Source: JACSRF01 sp963695505 (GTDB lineage Bacteria; Chloroflexota; Anaerolineae; Promineifilales; Promineifilaceae). From it: DNA of 64,000 nt. The position numbers were made by a program, and so were the translations under genes. The stretch lies in the NCBI GenBank assembly GCA_963695505.1, contig CAVOGX010000015.1, positions 248,001 to 312,000 of the forward strand. Direction: 5' to 3'. The stretch's first letter is position 1; every line of letters begins with the position of its first letter. Shown one piece after another: positions 7,092 through 16,732 of the stretch. The notes beneath the pieces are model-generated. The model was given only the letters and a program-made list of their open reading frames with translations, ran no database searches and had not been told where the DNA came from.

Positions 7092-9905
7092 TTACCATCT
7101 TGCTAAGATGATTAGCAGCCCAGTGCAAAAGAGTAGCCCAACCAAAGAAAGGATGCGTCCAACAGCCAAACTGTCTGGGCGAAAGGTAAAGGTCACTTCG
7201 TGCTGGCCAGCAGGCACAAATACGCCGCGAAACAATCCGTTTACCGTGTGCAGTTCAGCCGGTTGGCCATCTACGGCCGTTTCCCACCCTGGGTAATTGG
7301 CATCTATCAGCACCAGCAGCGCCGCCGCCTCGCTCTCCGTGCGCACCACCACTTGCTCCGGCTCATAGCTGACAATGCGGGCTGTACCCGGCGCCGTACC
7401 CACCGGGCTGCTGCCAGTAGGCGGCCCAGAACCCAGTAAAACGGCCGTTTGGCGCGGGTCATAATCAGCCATGTCCATCGCCGCTACACTGGACGCGCCA
7501 TCCGGCTGCCACTGCCACTGCCCCACCAAAAAAGCACGAGGCTGCACGTCCAGATTCTCATAAATCTTCACATCACCAGAGTGAATCAGGCGGTAATTCC
7601 CTGGGACCAGCGTGAAAAAGCTTCCTTCGCCCTCCGGCGCCTCATTGACCAGGGCCAGGCCGGAAATTTGCACCGCCTGGTCTCCTGCAAAAAGCGTGAT
7701 GGCCTGAGGCACGGTCTTCTCTCCCCATCCCACCCGAAATAGAATTGGTTCACCACCGTCAATTATCTCTGCCACCGGCGTAAACGTCCCGGCGGTGGTC
7801 TTTACCGTCACCTGGGGAATGGCATCCGCCAGTACATAAACGGCCGTTGCCGCAAAATCCGGCACATACCCCACCGCCACCGCCTGCCCCGCCGCCAGGG
7901 TCACCGGGTGCTGCAAGTCAAAGAATAAGCCATTGCGCCACTGGTCACCCGTTTTATCGGTAATCAGGTAGCGGGCATTAAACAAATCCAGCCAGCGCGG
8001 TTCAGGAACGGCCGTTATATTCTCACGCAGCCGCCCATCGGTCGTGCCCACGCCTTCCGGCAGCAGCAGCGTCACCAGTTCGCTGTAAGCCCGCAGTGGC
8101 AAAATACCCCCATCAAAGCCATCCACCGCCGCCAGCCCATAAGCCAGCGGCAAATTCGGCGCAATAATCTCCTTCTGTTTAATGGCTACCGTATATTCGT
8201 ACAATGCCGCTGCATCAAGCTGGTCGCCGTAAATCGCCGCAATCTCCCCCTGGTCACCAGGGTCGAAAAAAATGTTGGAAATGCTCAGAAAGCGATCACC
8301 GGTAGCTGATTGCTGATTGGTGATCGTTGGCAATTGGCTATTGACCATTGACCATTGACCATTTGCAAGCAGCCGCGAAATAGGCGGGCGCAGGTCAAAA
8401 TACGCTTCTGGCGTGGTCAGGTTGTTGTAAGGAAGGGTGCGGCTAGAAATAAAGAGAACGGCCGTTGCCACCCCCAACAGTAGGAGATTTGGGATTAGAG
8501 ATGGGAAACCGGGCAATCTCCAATCTCTAATCTCCAATCTTGGCCCAAGCCACAGCGCCAAAACACCCAATTCCCCCACCCACAACAGCACCGTCTGCCA
8601 GTTTGGCTCTTCATACGGCGCTTCCGGCCCCGTGGGAACAAGGCCAGTAAAGAATTGTGCCAGCAGCGCCCAGGCGATAAGCGCAAGAGGAATAATGAAT
8701 AATGAATAATGAATGGTGAATGGTGAATGGTTTGCGGATGACGGTTTACGGTTTGCGTAATCCCAGCCCAACCCGGCGAGGAGGGATATGCCGAGGGCAT
8801 ACAAGACCAGCCAGCGCGCGGGAACGCGGAACAGGTCAAAGCCGGGCAGCCGCGCCAGCAGCCAGTTGAGCGGATTGAAGACGCCTAACGCCAGCAGCAC
8901 CCCTATCACCACAAGGGCGATGGCGGGCATAACACCACGCCGCTGCCGCCATTTCCCAGCACCTGCTGCCGCGGCCAGTAGCAGCGCCGTCAGCGGAAAA
9001 AAAGCCACGTACTCGCTAAAAAGGGACTGCCCCAACCCCGGCAGCAGCGCCCGCCCCATAAGCAGCGGGTTCAGCGAAAAGGAAAGCACTTCATTCACCG
9101 GCAGCCCGCCCTGGCGGCTGGAAAGCCCGGCAAGCTCCAGGGTGGGTAAAAGCTGTACGGCCGTTACCAGAAGCGCCAGCCCCACACCCAAAAACAAGAA
9201 AAGGAGACTGAAGACTAGAGACTTATTAATCACCACTCTCCAATCTCTAAACTCCAATCTCTCCACCACCAGCCAAATAAGAATAGCCACCCCGCTGATA
9301 AATGCCGTTTGCGTGTGACCGGCCAACAACTGCAAGGAAAAGAGCGCCGCAAAGCTCAGGGCGGCCCGCAAAAAGACACGCCAATTTCTGGCAGATTCCC
9401 CACGCAGCGAGGCCAGCAACGGCAAATACCAGGGCAGCCAGGCCAGCCCCTGGAGCTGGTTCACGTGCTCTACCTGGGCGGTCAGGTAGCCGGAGAGGGC
9501 AAAGAGAACGGCCGTTACCATTGCCGCCCCCTTCTCCAACCCCAGCGCCCGCCGCCCCGCCAGGTATGCCCCCACTCCGGCAATGAGCACGTGCAGCAAA
9601 ATGGACGCCTTGACGGCTACGGGCACCGAAAAAAGCAGCCACACCGGCCAATTCAGCGGGTAAAAGAACCCCACCTGGCTGTTAGCCAGCAAAGGTGCGC
9701 CCATGAACAAATTGGGGTTCCACAATGGAATACGGCCGTTCCGCAGCGCATTGCTCGCCGCCTGCCAGTACGGATAAAAATACAAAAACGTATCTCCGCG
9801 CGCCAAAATCAGATTGCTGAAGGCCATCTTGTTAAAAAACAACAAAACCAGCGCCGGCAAAGCCAAAAACCGAAGTGCGGATTGCGGATTGCTAAATCGC
9901 CTCAT
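7092..9905 (-). CDS. YfhO-family multi-pass membrane protein (GT-C type)
   Basis: 937 residues with about a dozen hydrophobic segments and a large C-terminal extracytoplasmic domain, the layout of YfhO proteins (Pfam YfhO). An early loop reads ARGDTFLYFYPYWQA with acidic residues as in GT-C glycosyltransferases. YfhO proteins are proposed to transfer sugars to polymers such as lipoteichoic acids; here the acceptor is unknown. The gene contains several in-frame heptanucleotide repeat arrays (8305-8367, 8484-8540, 8691-8760 and around 9205-9262) and eight copies of ACGGCCGT. A second GT-C gene ends three bases upstream, so the pair is likely one operon. Confidence 0.8.
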   Translation of the reverse strand: MRRFSNPQSALRFLALPALVLLFFNKMAFSNLILARGDTFLYFYPYWQAASNALRNGRIPLWNPNLFMGAPLLANSQVGFFYPLNWPVWLLFSVPVAVKASILLHVLIAGVGAYLAGRRALGLEKGAAMVTAVLFALSGYLTAQVEHVNQLQGLAWLPWYLPLLASLRGESARNWRVFLRAALSFAALFSLQLLAGHTQTAFISGVAILIWLVVERLEFRDWRVVINKSLVFSLLFLFLGVGLALLVTAVQLLPTLELAGLSSRQGGLPVNEVLSFSLNPLLMGRALLPGLGQSLFSEYVAFFPLTALLLAAAAGAGKWRQRRGVMPAIALVVIGVLLALGVFNPLNWLLARLPGFDLFRVPARWLVLYALGISLLAGLGWDYANRKPSSANHSPFTIHYSLFIIPLALIAWALLAQFFTGLVPTGPEAPYEEPNWQTVLLWVGELGVLALWLGPRLEIRDWRLPGFPSLIPNLLLLGVATAVLFISSRTLPYNNLTTPEAYFDLRPPISRLLANGQWSMVNSQLPTITNQQSATGDRFLSISNIFFDPGDQGEIAAIYGDQLDAAALYEYTVAIKQKEIIAPNLPLAYGLAAVDGFDGGILPLRAYSELVTLLLPEGVGTTDGRLRENITAVPEPRWLDLFNARYLITDKTGDQWRNGLFFDLQHPVTLAAGQAVAVGYVPDFAATAVYVLADAIPQVTVKTTAGTFTPVAEIIDGGEPILFRVGWGEKTVPQAITLFAGDQAVQISGLALVNEAPEGEGSFFTLVPGNYRLIHSGDVKIYENLDVQPRAFLVGQWQWQPDGASSVAAMDMADYDPRQTAVLLGSGPPTGSSPVGTAPGTARIVSYEPEQVVVRTESEAAALLVLIDANYPGWETAVDGQPAELHTVNGLFRGVFVPAGQHEVTFTFRPDSLAVGRILSLVGLLFCTGLLIILARW
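8305..8367. repeat. Heptanucleotide tandem array, 9 units, inside yfhO-like gene
   Basis: Nine consecutive 7-base units: GCTGATT twice, GGTGATC, GTTGGCA, ATTGGCT, ATTGACC three times, ATTTGCA. Sixty-three bases equal exactly 21 codons, so the frame is kept. Confidence 0.85.
8484..8540. repeat. Heptanucleotide tandem array, 8 units
   Basis: Units of seven bases related to GAGATTT/GGGATTA on the left, then GGCAATC, TCCAATC, TCTAATC, TCCAATC on the right. The left half is roughly the complement of the right half, so the array can also fold on itself. It is translated within the YfhO-like gene. Confidence 0.75.
8691..8760. repeat. Heptanucleotide tandem array, 10 units
   Basis: AATAATG three times, AATGGTG twice, AATGGTT, TGCGGAT, GACGGTT, TACGGTT, TGCGTAA: a strict 7-base period over 70 bases with the unit drifting along the array. 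On the coding strand it reads as part of a polar and hydrophobic stretch (SPFTIHYSLF) in the YfhO-like protein. Confidence 0.85.
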
Positions 9906-9938
9906 CTCCTATCTCTGATCTCCAATCTCTATCTCAAA
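9877..9938. repeat. Heptanucleotide repeats at the yfhO-like/GT-C junction
   Basis: GCGGATT twice, then ATCTCCT, ATCTCTG, ATCTCCA, ATCTCTA. The array covers the end of the upstream GT-C gene and the start of the YfhO-like gene, so it supplies both the C-terminal residues of one protein and the translation start region of the other. Confidence 0.75.
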
Positions 9939-11420
9939 CAACGTGATTGTACCGGAGGTCGTTACTGGCGTCAGACGAAAACCGACGTCAGCCACAGCCC
10001 GGCGAAAGGGAGTGGCCAAATCCCCGGCGGGTAGCGCCAGGAATCGCGGCTGCCCATTGCGCCCAAAGGCCCGCAAATCTTCCGCGAGGGCGGTGGGATG
10101 GTGGACCCAGTTCACGTAGACGCCTTTGTCAAAAAAGTGATAGCGCCACTGCCAACTGTACCAATGGTCATACAGCACTGTGCCATAAGGGGCATCTTGC
10201 AGATAGGCTGCTACCGCAGCAGCGCCATCATCGGCTGCCACCTGCCCGCCAATTGGGAAACGGCCGTTTGCCGCCCCCACTGCTGGCCCAACCATAAAAA
10301 GCGCAAGGGTGAAAAAGAGCAAGGAAGCAAGGAAGACCTTCCCCAGCACCCCAGCACCCCTGCTGCCCTGCTCCCCTGCTCTGCCAACTAGCAGCGCCAC
10401 TACCGGCAGCAGCGGCAGCAAATACCGGTCCCACACCGGTACCGCCAGCAGCCAATGCACAAGCAAATAACCCGTCAAATAAAGCAGCAGGGTAGCGTCT
10501 AGCAAAAGATTGTAGCCTTGCGAGGTCTTTACTAATTTTCTCTCTGCGCTATCAGTGAATCTCTGGGTCTTCACGCTGTGATACTCTGTGCCCCATTTTC
10601 TAAGAAGAAGTGCTAGCAAGAGTAGGGCAACGGCCGTTCCTCCAAAAATATATCGCCCCTGCGCCAGCCATTGTCCCAACCGCGGCCACAACTCCCACGA
10701 CCAGGCCAACCGCAGACCCCCGTAGCTGCGCATTTGCGCCTCCCATAACGACAGTGTGCCCGTCCGCGCCAGGTCCCAGGCCAGCAGCAAGGCCAGCAGC
10801 GGTAAAAAACCAACCAGCCAGCGCCGCCAATGTGCCCAGCGCCAGCCTTGCAACCTATGCAAAACCAGCAGCAGCGGCAAAAACAGCAGCGCTTGATACT
10901 TTGCCATCAGCGCCAGGCCGAAGAGCAGCCCCGACCAACCCGGTTTTCGCGCCGCCAAGGCTGCCACCAGCAGCGTTACCAGCAGTGGGTCCAGGTAGGC
11001 TGTGGGGGAAAACTGGATGGCGTAGGGGGAAAGGGCGATGAAGAGGGCAACGGCCGTAATTGGCAATTGTGAATTGCCAATTGTGAATCGTGAATCGTGA
11101 ATTAGTGAGCGGTACAGCCGCCGGTAAAGGCGCACCGTGAGGGGTATGAGCAGCAGCCCAGCTATGAAGTTGGGCAGCCGCGCCGCCCATTCCACCGGAC
11201 CAAGCAGCGGAAAAAACAGGGCTTGCAGGTAAAAAGCCAGTGGTGGTTTGTCTACAAGTTGAGTCAACAGCAGCGGATCGCGCCAGGTGGCAATGTACCG
11301 CGCCCAGGTCGCAAACAGCGCCTCGTCTGCAGAGAAGGTGTTGGCAAACAAACCCGGCAGCCTCAAGGCAAAAGCGGCAAGAATGCAGAGAAGCAAGGGG
11401 GCGGAGAAGCGGAGGAGCAT
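9909..11420 (-). CDS. GT-C glycosyltransferase, PMT_2/ArnT-like
   Basis: About 503 residues, mostly transmembrane. The first loop has the acidic motif FSADEALFATW and then LVDKPPLAFYLQ, typical of PMT_2/ArnT enzymes that move a sugar from a polyprenyl-phosphate donor on the outer face of the membrane. I start at ATG 11420 (LLRFSAPLLL), which has GGAAG upstream. The longer frame to 11480 only adds a charged stretch encoded by repeat DNA. The gene contains internal repeat arrays (10316-10382, 11059-11106) and three ACGGCCGT copies. The YfhO-like gene follows directly. Confidence 0.8.
   Translation of the reverse strand: MLLRFSAPLLLCILAAFALRLPGLFANTFSADEALFATWARYIATWRDPLLLTQLVDKPPLAFYLQALFFPLLGPVEWAARLPNFIAGLLLIPLTVRLYRRLYRSLIHDSRFTIGNSQLPITAVALFIALSPYAIQFSPTAYLDPLLVTLLVAALAARKPGWSGLLFGLALMAKYQALLFLPLLLVLHRLQGWRWAHWRRWLVGFLPLLALLLAWDLARTGTLSLWEAQMRSYGGLRLAWSWELWPRLGQWLAQGRYIFGGTAVALLLLALLLRKWGTEYHSVKTQRFTDSAERKLVKTSQGYNLLLDATLLLYLTGYLLVHWLLAVPVWDRYLLPLLPVVALLVGRAGEQGSRGAGVLGKVFLASLLFFTLALFMVGPAVGAANGRFPIGGQVAADDGAAAVAAYLQDAPYGTVLYDHWYSWQWRYHFFDKGVYVNWVHHPTALAEDLRAFGRNGQPRFLALPAGDLATPFRRAVADVGFRLTPVTTSGTITLFEIEIGDQR
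10316..10382. repeat. Octanucleotide tandem array in GT-C gene
   Basis: GCAAGGAA twice, then CCCAGCAC twice, CCCTGCTG, CCCTGCTC twice. The period is eight, not seven. The first half is purine-rich and the second pyrimidine-rich on the plus strand. Confidence 0.65.
11059..11106. repeat. Heptanucleotide tandem array, about 7 units, in GT-C gene
   Basis: AATTGGC, AATTGTG, AATTGCC, AATTGTG, AATCGTG twice, AATTAG. It starts within two bases of an ACGGCCGT copy at 11049 and is translated as HDSRFTIGNSQLP on the minus strand. Confidence 0.8.
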
Positions 11421-11567
11421 CGTGACATCTTCCGTGCCTTCCTGCTCCCCTGCTCTCCTGCCTCTTTTTTCACCCTTCATCTGTCACCTTCCGCCTTTTC
11501 GTCAGGGTGATTATAGCCTCATTTGCCACTCAGCAACCTGCCGGAATGCTACGCATCCGCTATAATC

Positions 11568-11609
11568 CTTTACTCTTTACTGAATACTGCTTACTGAATA
11601 CTGATTCTA
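11568..11609. repeat. Heptanucleotide tandem array, 6 units, in front of the HAD gene
   Basis: CTTTACT twice, GAATACT, GCTTACT, GAATACT, GATTCTA. The last unit ends at the A of the HAD start codon. A TATAAT at 11561 precedes the array, so the array would form the whole 5' leader of the mRNA. Confidence 0.8.
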
Positions 11610-12426
11610 TGCTTTCACAAATCAACAACTTAATTTTGGATATGGACGGCGTCCTCTGGCGGGGCGAAACGCCCATGCCGGGGCTGGTAGATTTTTTTGC
11701 CACGCTGCGCCGCTTGAATATGGGTTTTGCCCTGGCCACGAATAACGCCACGAAAACGGCCGTTATGTACATCGAAAAGCTTGCCCGTTTCGGTGTCGAG
11801 ATATCCCCCGAGCACATAATCACCTCGGCTGAAGCAACGGCCGCCTATTTGCGCGAGGAGTACGCTGCGGGAACGGCCGTTTACGTGGTGGGCGACCAGG
11901 GGCTGCACGACGCCATGCGCGCCCAAGGGTTTCGACATTGTCACCCCCAAGGAGGCGTACCAGGGGCGAGAAACGGCCGTTGTCGTGGCCGGATTTGCCC
12001 GCAGCGCCACCTACGACATCCTGGCTATGGGCGCGCATCTCGTCAACCGTGGCGCGCGTTTCGTGGGCACCAACCCCGACCCCTCCTTCCCCAGCGAAAT
12101 TGGCCCGCTTGCCTGGCGCAGGGGCGCTGCTGGCCTTCATCGAGACAGGTACCGGCGTCAAGCCCACCATCGTCGGCAAACCGGGCCCCATCATGTTCCG
12201 GCAGGCCATGAAGCGACTGGGCAGCACGCCGCACAATACGGCCATGGTCGGCGACCGCCTCTCCACGGACATCGCCGGGGGCAAAAACGCCGGGCTGCAC
12301 ACCATCCTGGTGCTTTCCGGCATTTCTACCCGCGACGAAGCGGAAAACGGCGCTATCCGCCCCGATTTCATCTTCGCCGACATCAATGAGCTGGCGGCAA
12401 CAATTAACAATGAACAATTAACTTAG
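11609..12426 (+). CDS. HAD-superfamily phosphatase (NagD/HAD-IIA type), two frameshifts
   Basis: The N-terminal motif LILDMDGVLWRGE and motif II ATNNATKT identify a HAD-IIA sugar- or nitrophenyl-phosphatase-like enzyme; VGDRLSTDI is the C-terminal metal motif. The frame breaks near 11930 (GGGTTT, one extra base) and near 12110 (CTTGCCTGG, one extra base). Removing one base at each restores a continuous protein of about 270 residues. A TATAAT at 11561 is the likely promoter. The C-terminal residues TINNEQLT and the stop come from a heptamer array (AACAATT/AACAATG, 12399-12426). Three ACGGCCGT copies are present. Confidence 0.8.
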
Positions 12427-12446
12427 GGGGCAGCCACCAGCACACC

Positions 12447-13498
<1,052 letters not shown>

Positions 13499-13499
13499 C

Positions 13500-13871
13500 C
13501 TAACGCTCGCGCAGTTGAAAAGAAAGAGTAATCTTTTGGTCCAGTTCAATACCTTCCGCCCGGCGAACCTTTTTGGGCAGCGGGATAAATTGTGTGCCAT
13601 CCCCCATGGGCATCAGTGACGTCGGCCATGAAGTGCGGCCAATGGTAGCCGTCACAGCAACCAGCCCTCGGTCGGCAAATTCTTGCGTCAGTTTGCTGAA
13701 CTTCTGCGGAACTCGTACAAAAAACCAGCCCCCCTTCTGGGGAAAGATCTCAACCACACCAGTTAGTTCAAACTGCTCTGAAAAAACCACCTTTTCATCC
13801 TCATGGTCGTGAGAGTTAAATTCAGTGAACGGCTGTTTCTTATCAACACCCCAAATACCAGCAGGGATCAT
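13500..13871 (-). CDS. DUF1905 domain protein
   Basis: The stretch from VVEIFPQKGGWFFVRVP to the C-terminal KITLSFQLRER matches DUF1905, a small barrel-like domain of unknown function. The first ATG (13871) overlaps the end of the LysM-M23 gene by 29 bases. A GTG at 13790 has GAGG at a better distance and starts just before the domain; either start is possible. The stop is two bases from the convergent rlmN stop. Confidence 0.75.
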   Translation of the reverse strand: MIPAGIWGVDKKQPFTEFNSHDHEDEKVVFSEQFELTGVVEIFPQKGGWFFVRVPQKFSKLTQEFADRGLVAVTATIGRTSWPTSLMPMGDGTQFIPLPKKVRRAEGIELDQKITLSFQLRER

Positions 13872-14894
13872 CCTGGTTGCTGTTTAGGCGAATCTCAAAG
13901 TGGATGTGCGGCCCTGAGGAGTTGCCCGTATTGCCGCTGAGCCCAATCAGATTGCCCTGGTACACAATTTGCCCCGGCGTCACGTTAATGGAGCTGAGGT
14001 GGGCGTAAAAGGTCTCATGACCGTTGCCGTGGTTGACCACGATCAGGTTGCCGTAGCCGTAGGTGTTCCATCCCGCATACGTAACCGTGCCCGTATCTGA
14101 CGCATAAACGGCGCTTCCTTCGGGCAGGCCAATGTCGATAGCCCGGTGCCCATACCAGAAATACTGGGTGAAGTTCGTGCGAGCCCACCGGGTAGACGAA
14201 GGTGCCCGTGCCCACGATAATGGGCCGGATGTTGCGTCCTTCGTAAGAAGTTCCGCCAACCGAAGCCAGGTCAGGTGGGTTCCAGACGAAAGACTTCGCG
14301 CACTGCGCCGGGCACCATAACCTGGGTTTCGGGGTATAAACGGTAGGGGAATTCCAGGTTATTTGGGGCGTAAGCGATAATATCTGCCATCGGTATGCCG
14401 TACTCTGCGGATAGACTCTCCAGGGTATCTCCCGGCTGCACGTCGTGCAGCACGCCGTCAATGGGCAAAATAATCAACTCCACCCCGGTTTGCAGCAGAT
14501 TCGACTCTTCGCTAAGGCGGGGGTTGCCGCCCAGGAACGTTTCCGGCAGGATGTTGAAGCGTTGGGCAATACCGCCAGGGGTATCACCCCGCTCAACAAC
14601 GTAGGTTTGCAGCTCGTGTTGGGGCAGTTTGCCCTGATAGGTCAGGGGCTTAGGGGCGGGCGCCAGGCCAATGTCGCTGAGGACCGGCAGCGTGCCGGGG
14701 GTGTAATCTGGAGCGGGGGTGGGTGTGGTGTTTGTGGAAGAAGTGGGAATGGAAACGGCCGTATCTCCCGCCACACGCTCCCCTTCACCAGTAGACGCGC
14801 GGCCCATTTGCCAGCTGCCCCAAAACAATGCCACCACCACCAGCAGCGTCAACTGCCCGCCAAATCGTTGCAAAAAACTTCCTGCACTCTTCAT
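13843..14894 (-). CDS. LysM and M23 metallopeptidase envelope protein, two frameshifts
   Basis: An N-terminal membrane anchor (LTLLVVVALFWGSW) is followed by a Thr/Pro-rich linker, two LysM modules (YVVERGDTPGGIAQRF and HDVQPGDTLESLSAEY) and a C-terminal M23 peptidase. The peptidase metal site is visible as GHRAIDIG, then HGNGHETFYAHL and HIHFEIR. The protein should bind and cut peptidoglycan outside the membrane. The frame breaks near 14284 (TTT run) and near 14190 (GGTGGG); one-base deletions restore it. ATG 14894 with GAGAG upstream is preferred to TTG 14909. Confidence 0.8.
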
Positions 14895-14946
14895 AAACTG
14901 TTCTCTCAAGAAGAAAATGCTACCACAAAGCCCTCACCCAGCAAAA

Positions 14947-14970
14947 ACGGGCTGCCAATTGCCAGCCCGT
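14947..14970 (-). terminator. Second terminator downstream of rho
   Basis: ACGGGCTG and CAGCCCGT form an eight-pair stem around CCAATTGC. On the minus strand it is followed by TTTTTGC. It lies between rho and the LysM-M23 gene. Confidence 0.7.
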
Positions 14971-15029
14971 CTCGGGAAACATTATTCATTTGCCGTTAAG
15001 CTGTTACCGGGACAAATATAAAAATGGTA

Positions 15030-15052
15030 GGGGTAGGAATGAAACCTACCCC
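15030..15052 (-). terminator. Rho-independent terminator of rho
   Basis: A GGGGTAGG/CCTACCCC stem with a seven-base loop is followed on the minus strand by CATTTTTATATTT. It lies 15 bases past the rho stop; with the next hairpin it makes a tandem terminator. Confidence 0.8.
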
Positions 15053-15066
15053 GCTACATCTGAAAC

Positions 15067-16344
15067 CTACATCATGTCCTTTGTCAGCGTTTCCAGGAAC
15101 TCGTAATTATTCTTCGTCCCCCGCAGTCGCTGCATGACCGCCGACGTGGCGCTGGTGATATCATAACCCGGCGTATCCATCAGATGCCCCAACATGCGGC
15201 GCATCATGTACACACGGTGCAATTCATCGCCAGAGAGCAGCAAATCTTCACGACGTGTACTCGAACGCTCAATGTCAAAGGCCGGGAAGATACGACGTTC
15301 CTGGAGACGGCGGCTCAGCATCAGCTCCATGTTGCCAGTACCCTTAAACTCTTCGTAAATCACGTCGTCCATACGGCTACCCGTATCGACCAGCCACGTC
15401 GCAATAATCGTCAGGCTACCACCAAATTCGAGGTTACGCGCTGCACCAAAGAAGCGCTTGGGCGGATACAGTGCCGATGGGTCAATACCACCAGACAATG
15501 TACGACCACTGGGCGACACCATCAGGTTATACGCACGCGACAAACGTGTGATCGAGTCCAGCAGCACAACCACATCTCGGCCCATTTCTACCAGTCGTTT
15601 GGCCCGTTCCAGCGCCATTTCAGCCACCCGGCAATGTTGCCGCACCGGTTCATCAAAGGTCGAGCTAATCACTTCACCATCAACGGAACGTTGCATATCG
15701 GTCACTTCTTCAGGACGCTCGCCAATTAACACCACCATCAGGTGAATGTCGTGATAGTTCTCCGAAACGCCGTTGGCAATTTCCTTCAGAACCGTGGTTT
15801 TACCCGCTTTCGGTGGTGAAACGATCAAACCACGCTGACCGCGACCAATTGGCGCGACAAGGTCAATCAAACGGGTCGAAAGAATATTGGGATGCGTCTC
15901 TAGCTTAAGCTTTTCGTCTGGGAAAATTGGGGTCAGCGTTTCGTAACGGATGCGCTTTTTAGTCAATTCCGGCGGGGAGTCATTAACCGCCTCAACCCGC
16001 AGCAGACTGTAATATTTCTCGTTATCTTTTGGAACACGCACCTGCCCAATCACCATATCGCCGGTGCGCAAACCCAGCCGGCGAATCTGGGAACTGGACA
16101 CATAAATATCTTCAGCGCCCGGAAGGTAGTTATGAGAACGCAGAAAGCCCATTGCTTGCTTGTCGTCTTCCATAATTTCTAGGACACCACCGCGAAATTC
16201 CAGGCCCTTATTCTCCGCTTTTGAGGCTAGAAGCTGATAAATCAAGTCCTGCTTCTTCATTGTACTGAAGCCAGAAATTTCCATTTCTCGAGCAATATCT
16301 CTAAGCTCGTTTAGTTTTTTTGCTGTTAAATCTGCAATGTTCAT
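15067..16344 (-). CDS. rho: Transcription termination factor Rho
   Basis: 425 residues. Hexameric RNA helicase that ends transcription. Visible are the N-terminal Rho_N domain, the RNA-binding cold-shock-like region around MGFLRSHNYLPGAEDIYVS, Walker A SPPKAGKTTVLK, Walker B VVVLLDSITRLSRAYN and the Q-loop region GGIDPSALYPPKRFFGAARN. ATG 16344 has GGAG nine bases upstream. No ACGGCCGT palindrome occurs in this gene. Its presence argues against a cyanobacterial origin, since that phylum lacks Rho. Confidence 0.97.
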   Translation of the reverse strand: MNIADLTAKKLNELRDIAREMEISGFSTMKKQDLIYQLLASKAENKGLEFRGGVLEIMEDDKQAMGFLRSHNYLPGAEDIYVSSSQIRRLGLRTGDMVIGQVRVPKDNEKYYSLLRVEAVNDSPPELTKKRIRYETLTPIFPDEKLKLETHPNILSTRLIDLVAPIGRGQRGLIVSPPKAGKTTVLKEIANGVSENYHDIHLMVVLIGERPEEVTDMQRSVDGEVISSTFDEPVRQHCRVAEMALERAKRLVEMGRDVVVLLDSITRLSRAYNLMVSPSGRTLSGGIDPSALYPPKRFFGAARNLEFGGSLTIIATWLVDTGSRMDDVIYEEFKGTGNMELMLSRRLQERRIFPAFDIERSSTRREDLLLSGDELHRVYMMRRMLGHLMDTPGYDITSATSAVMQRLRGTKNNYEFLETLTKDMM

Positions 16345-16453
16345 ACAGAGGTTCTCCACATTATTATTAATACAAACGATTTGGCTAAATCAAAGCGGGA
16401 CTTCAGGCATATAACCTGTCAGCCTACACAATCGCCTTTTTGACATTGTTTAT

Positions 16454-16473
16454 TTTTTGGGAATTCCCAAAAA
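16454..16473. promoter_or_regulatory. 20-bp perfect palindrome upstream of rho
   Basis: T5-GGGAATTCCC-A5 is an exact palindrome in the 390-base gap between fbp and rho. It is 110 bases upstream of the rho start. It could be a protein operator or act as an fbp terminator: on either strand the stem is followed by a few A/T bases only. The rest of the gap holds AT-rich DNA and no convincing ORF. Confidence 0.4.
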
Positions 16474-16732
16474 TGGTTGCATATGGGAATGTATCAAAAG
16501 TTTATTCAGGTAGCCGTTTGCCAACCCCATAACCAGAAGTACATGAGGTTACTGCATTAGTTTAGTCGTTACTATTGGGGACGTAATTGGTAAATAGATT
16601 CAAGAAACAAACGATTTTTGTTGTAATGAGGAATTGGCTCACGCTTATTAAGTTTGGGCGACGAAAGTATAACACGGTAAATGGTGAGCGTCAATCAATT
16701 TTCCAGAGAAAATTAGGATAATTTTATGGCGC

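Noticed and set aside
9309..10034. 241-residue ORF opposite the yfhO-like gene
   Set aside because: Antisense to a clear membrane protein, with repeat-derived low-complexity composition.
8305..12426. CRISPR array
   Set aside because: Units are seven bases, drift along the array and have no spacers; no cas genes occur in the window.
15184..15729. 181-residue ORF antisense to rho
   Set aside because: A codon-bias shadow of a highly conserved gene.
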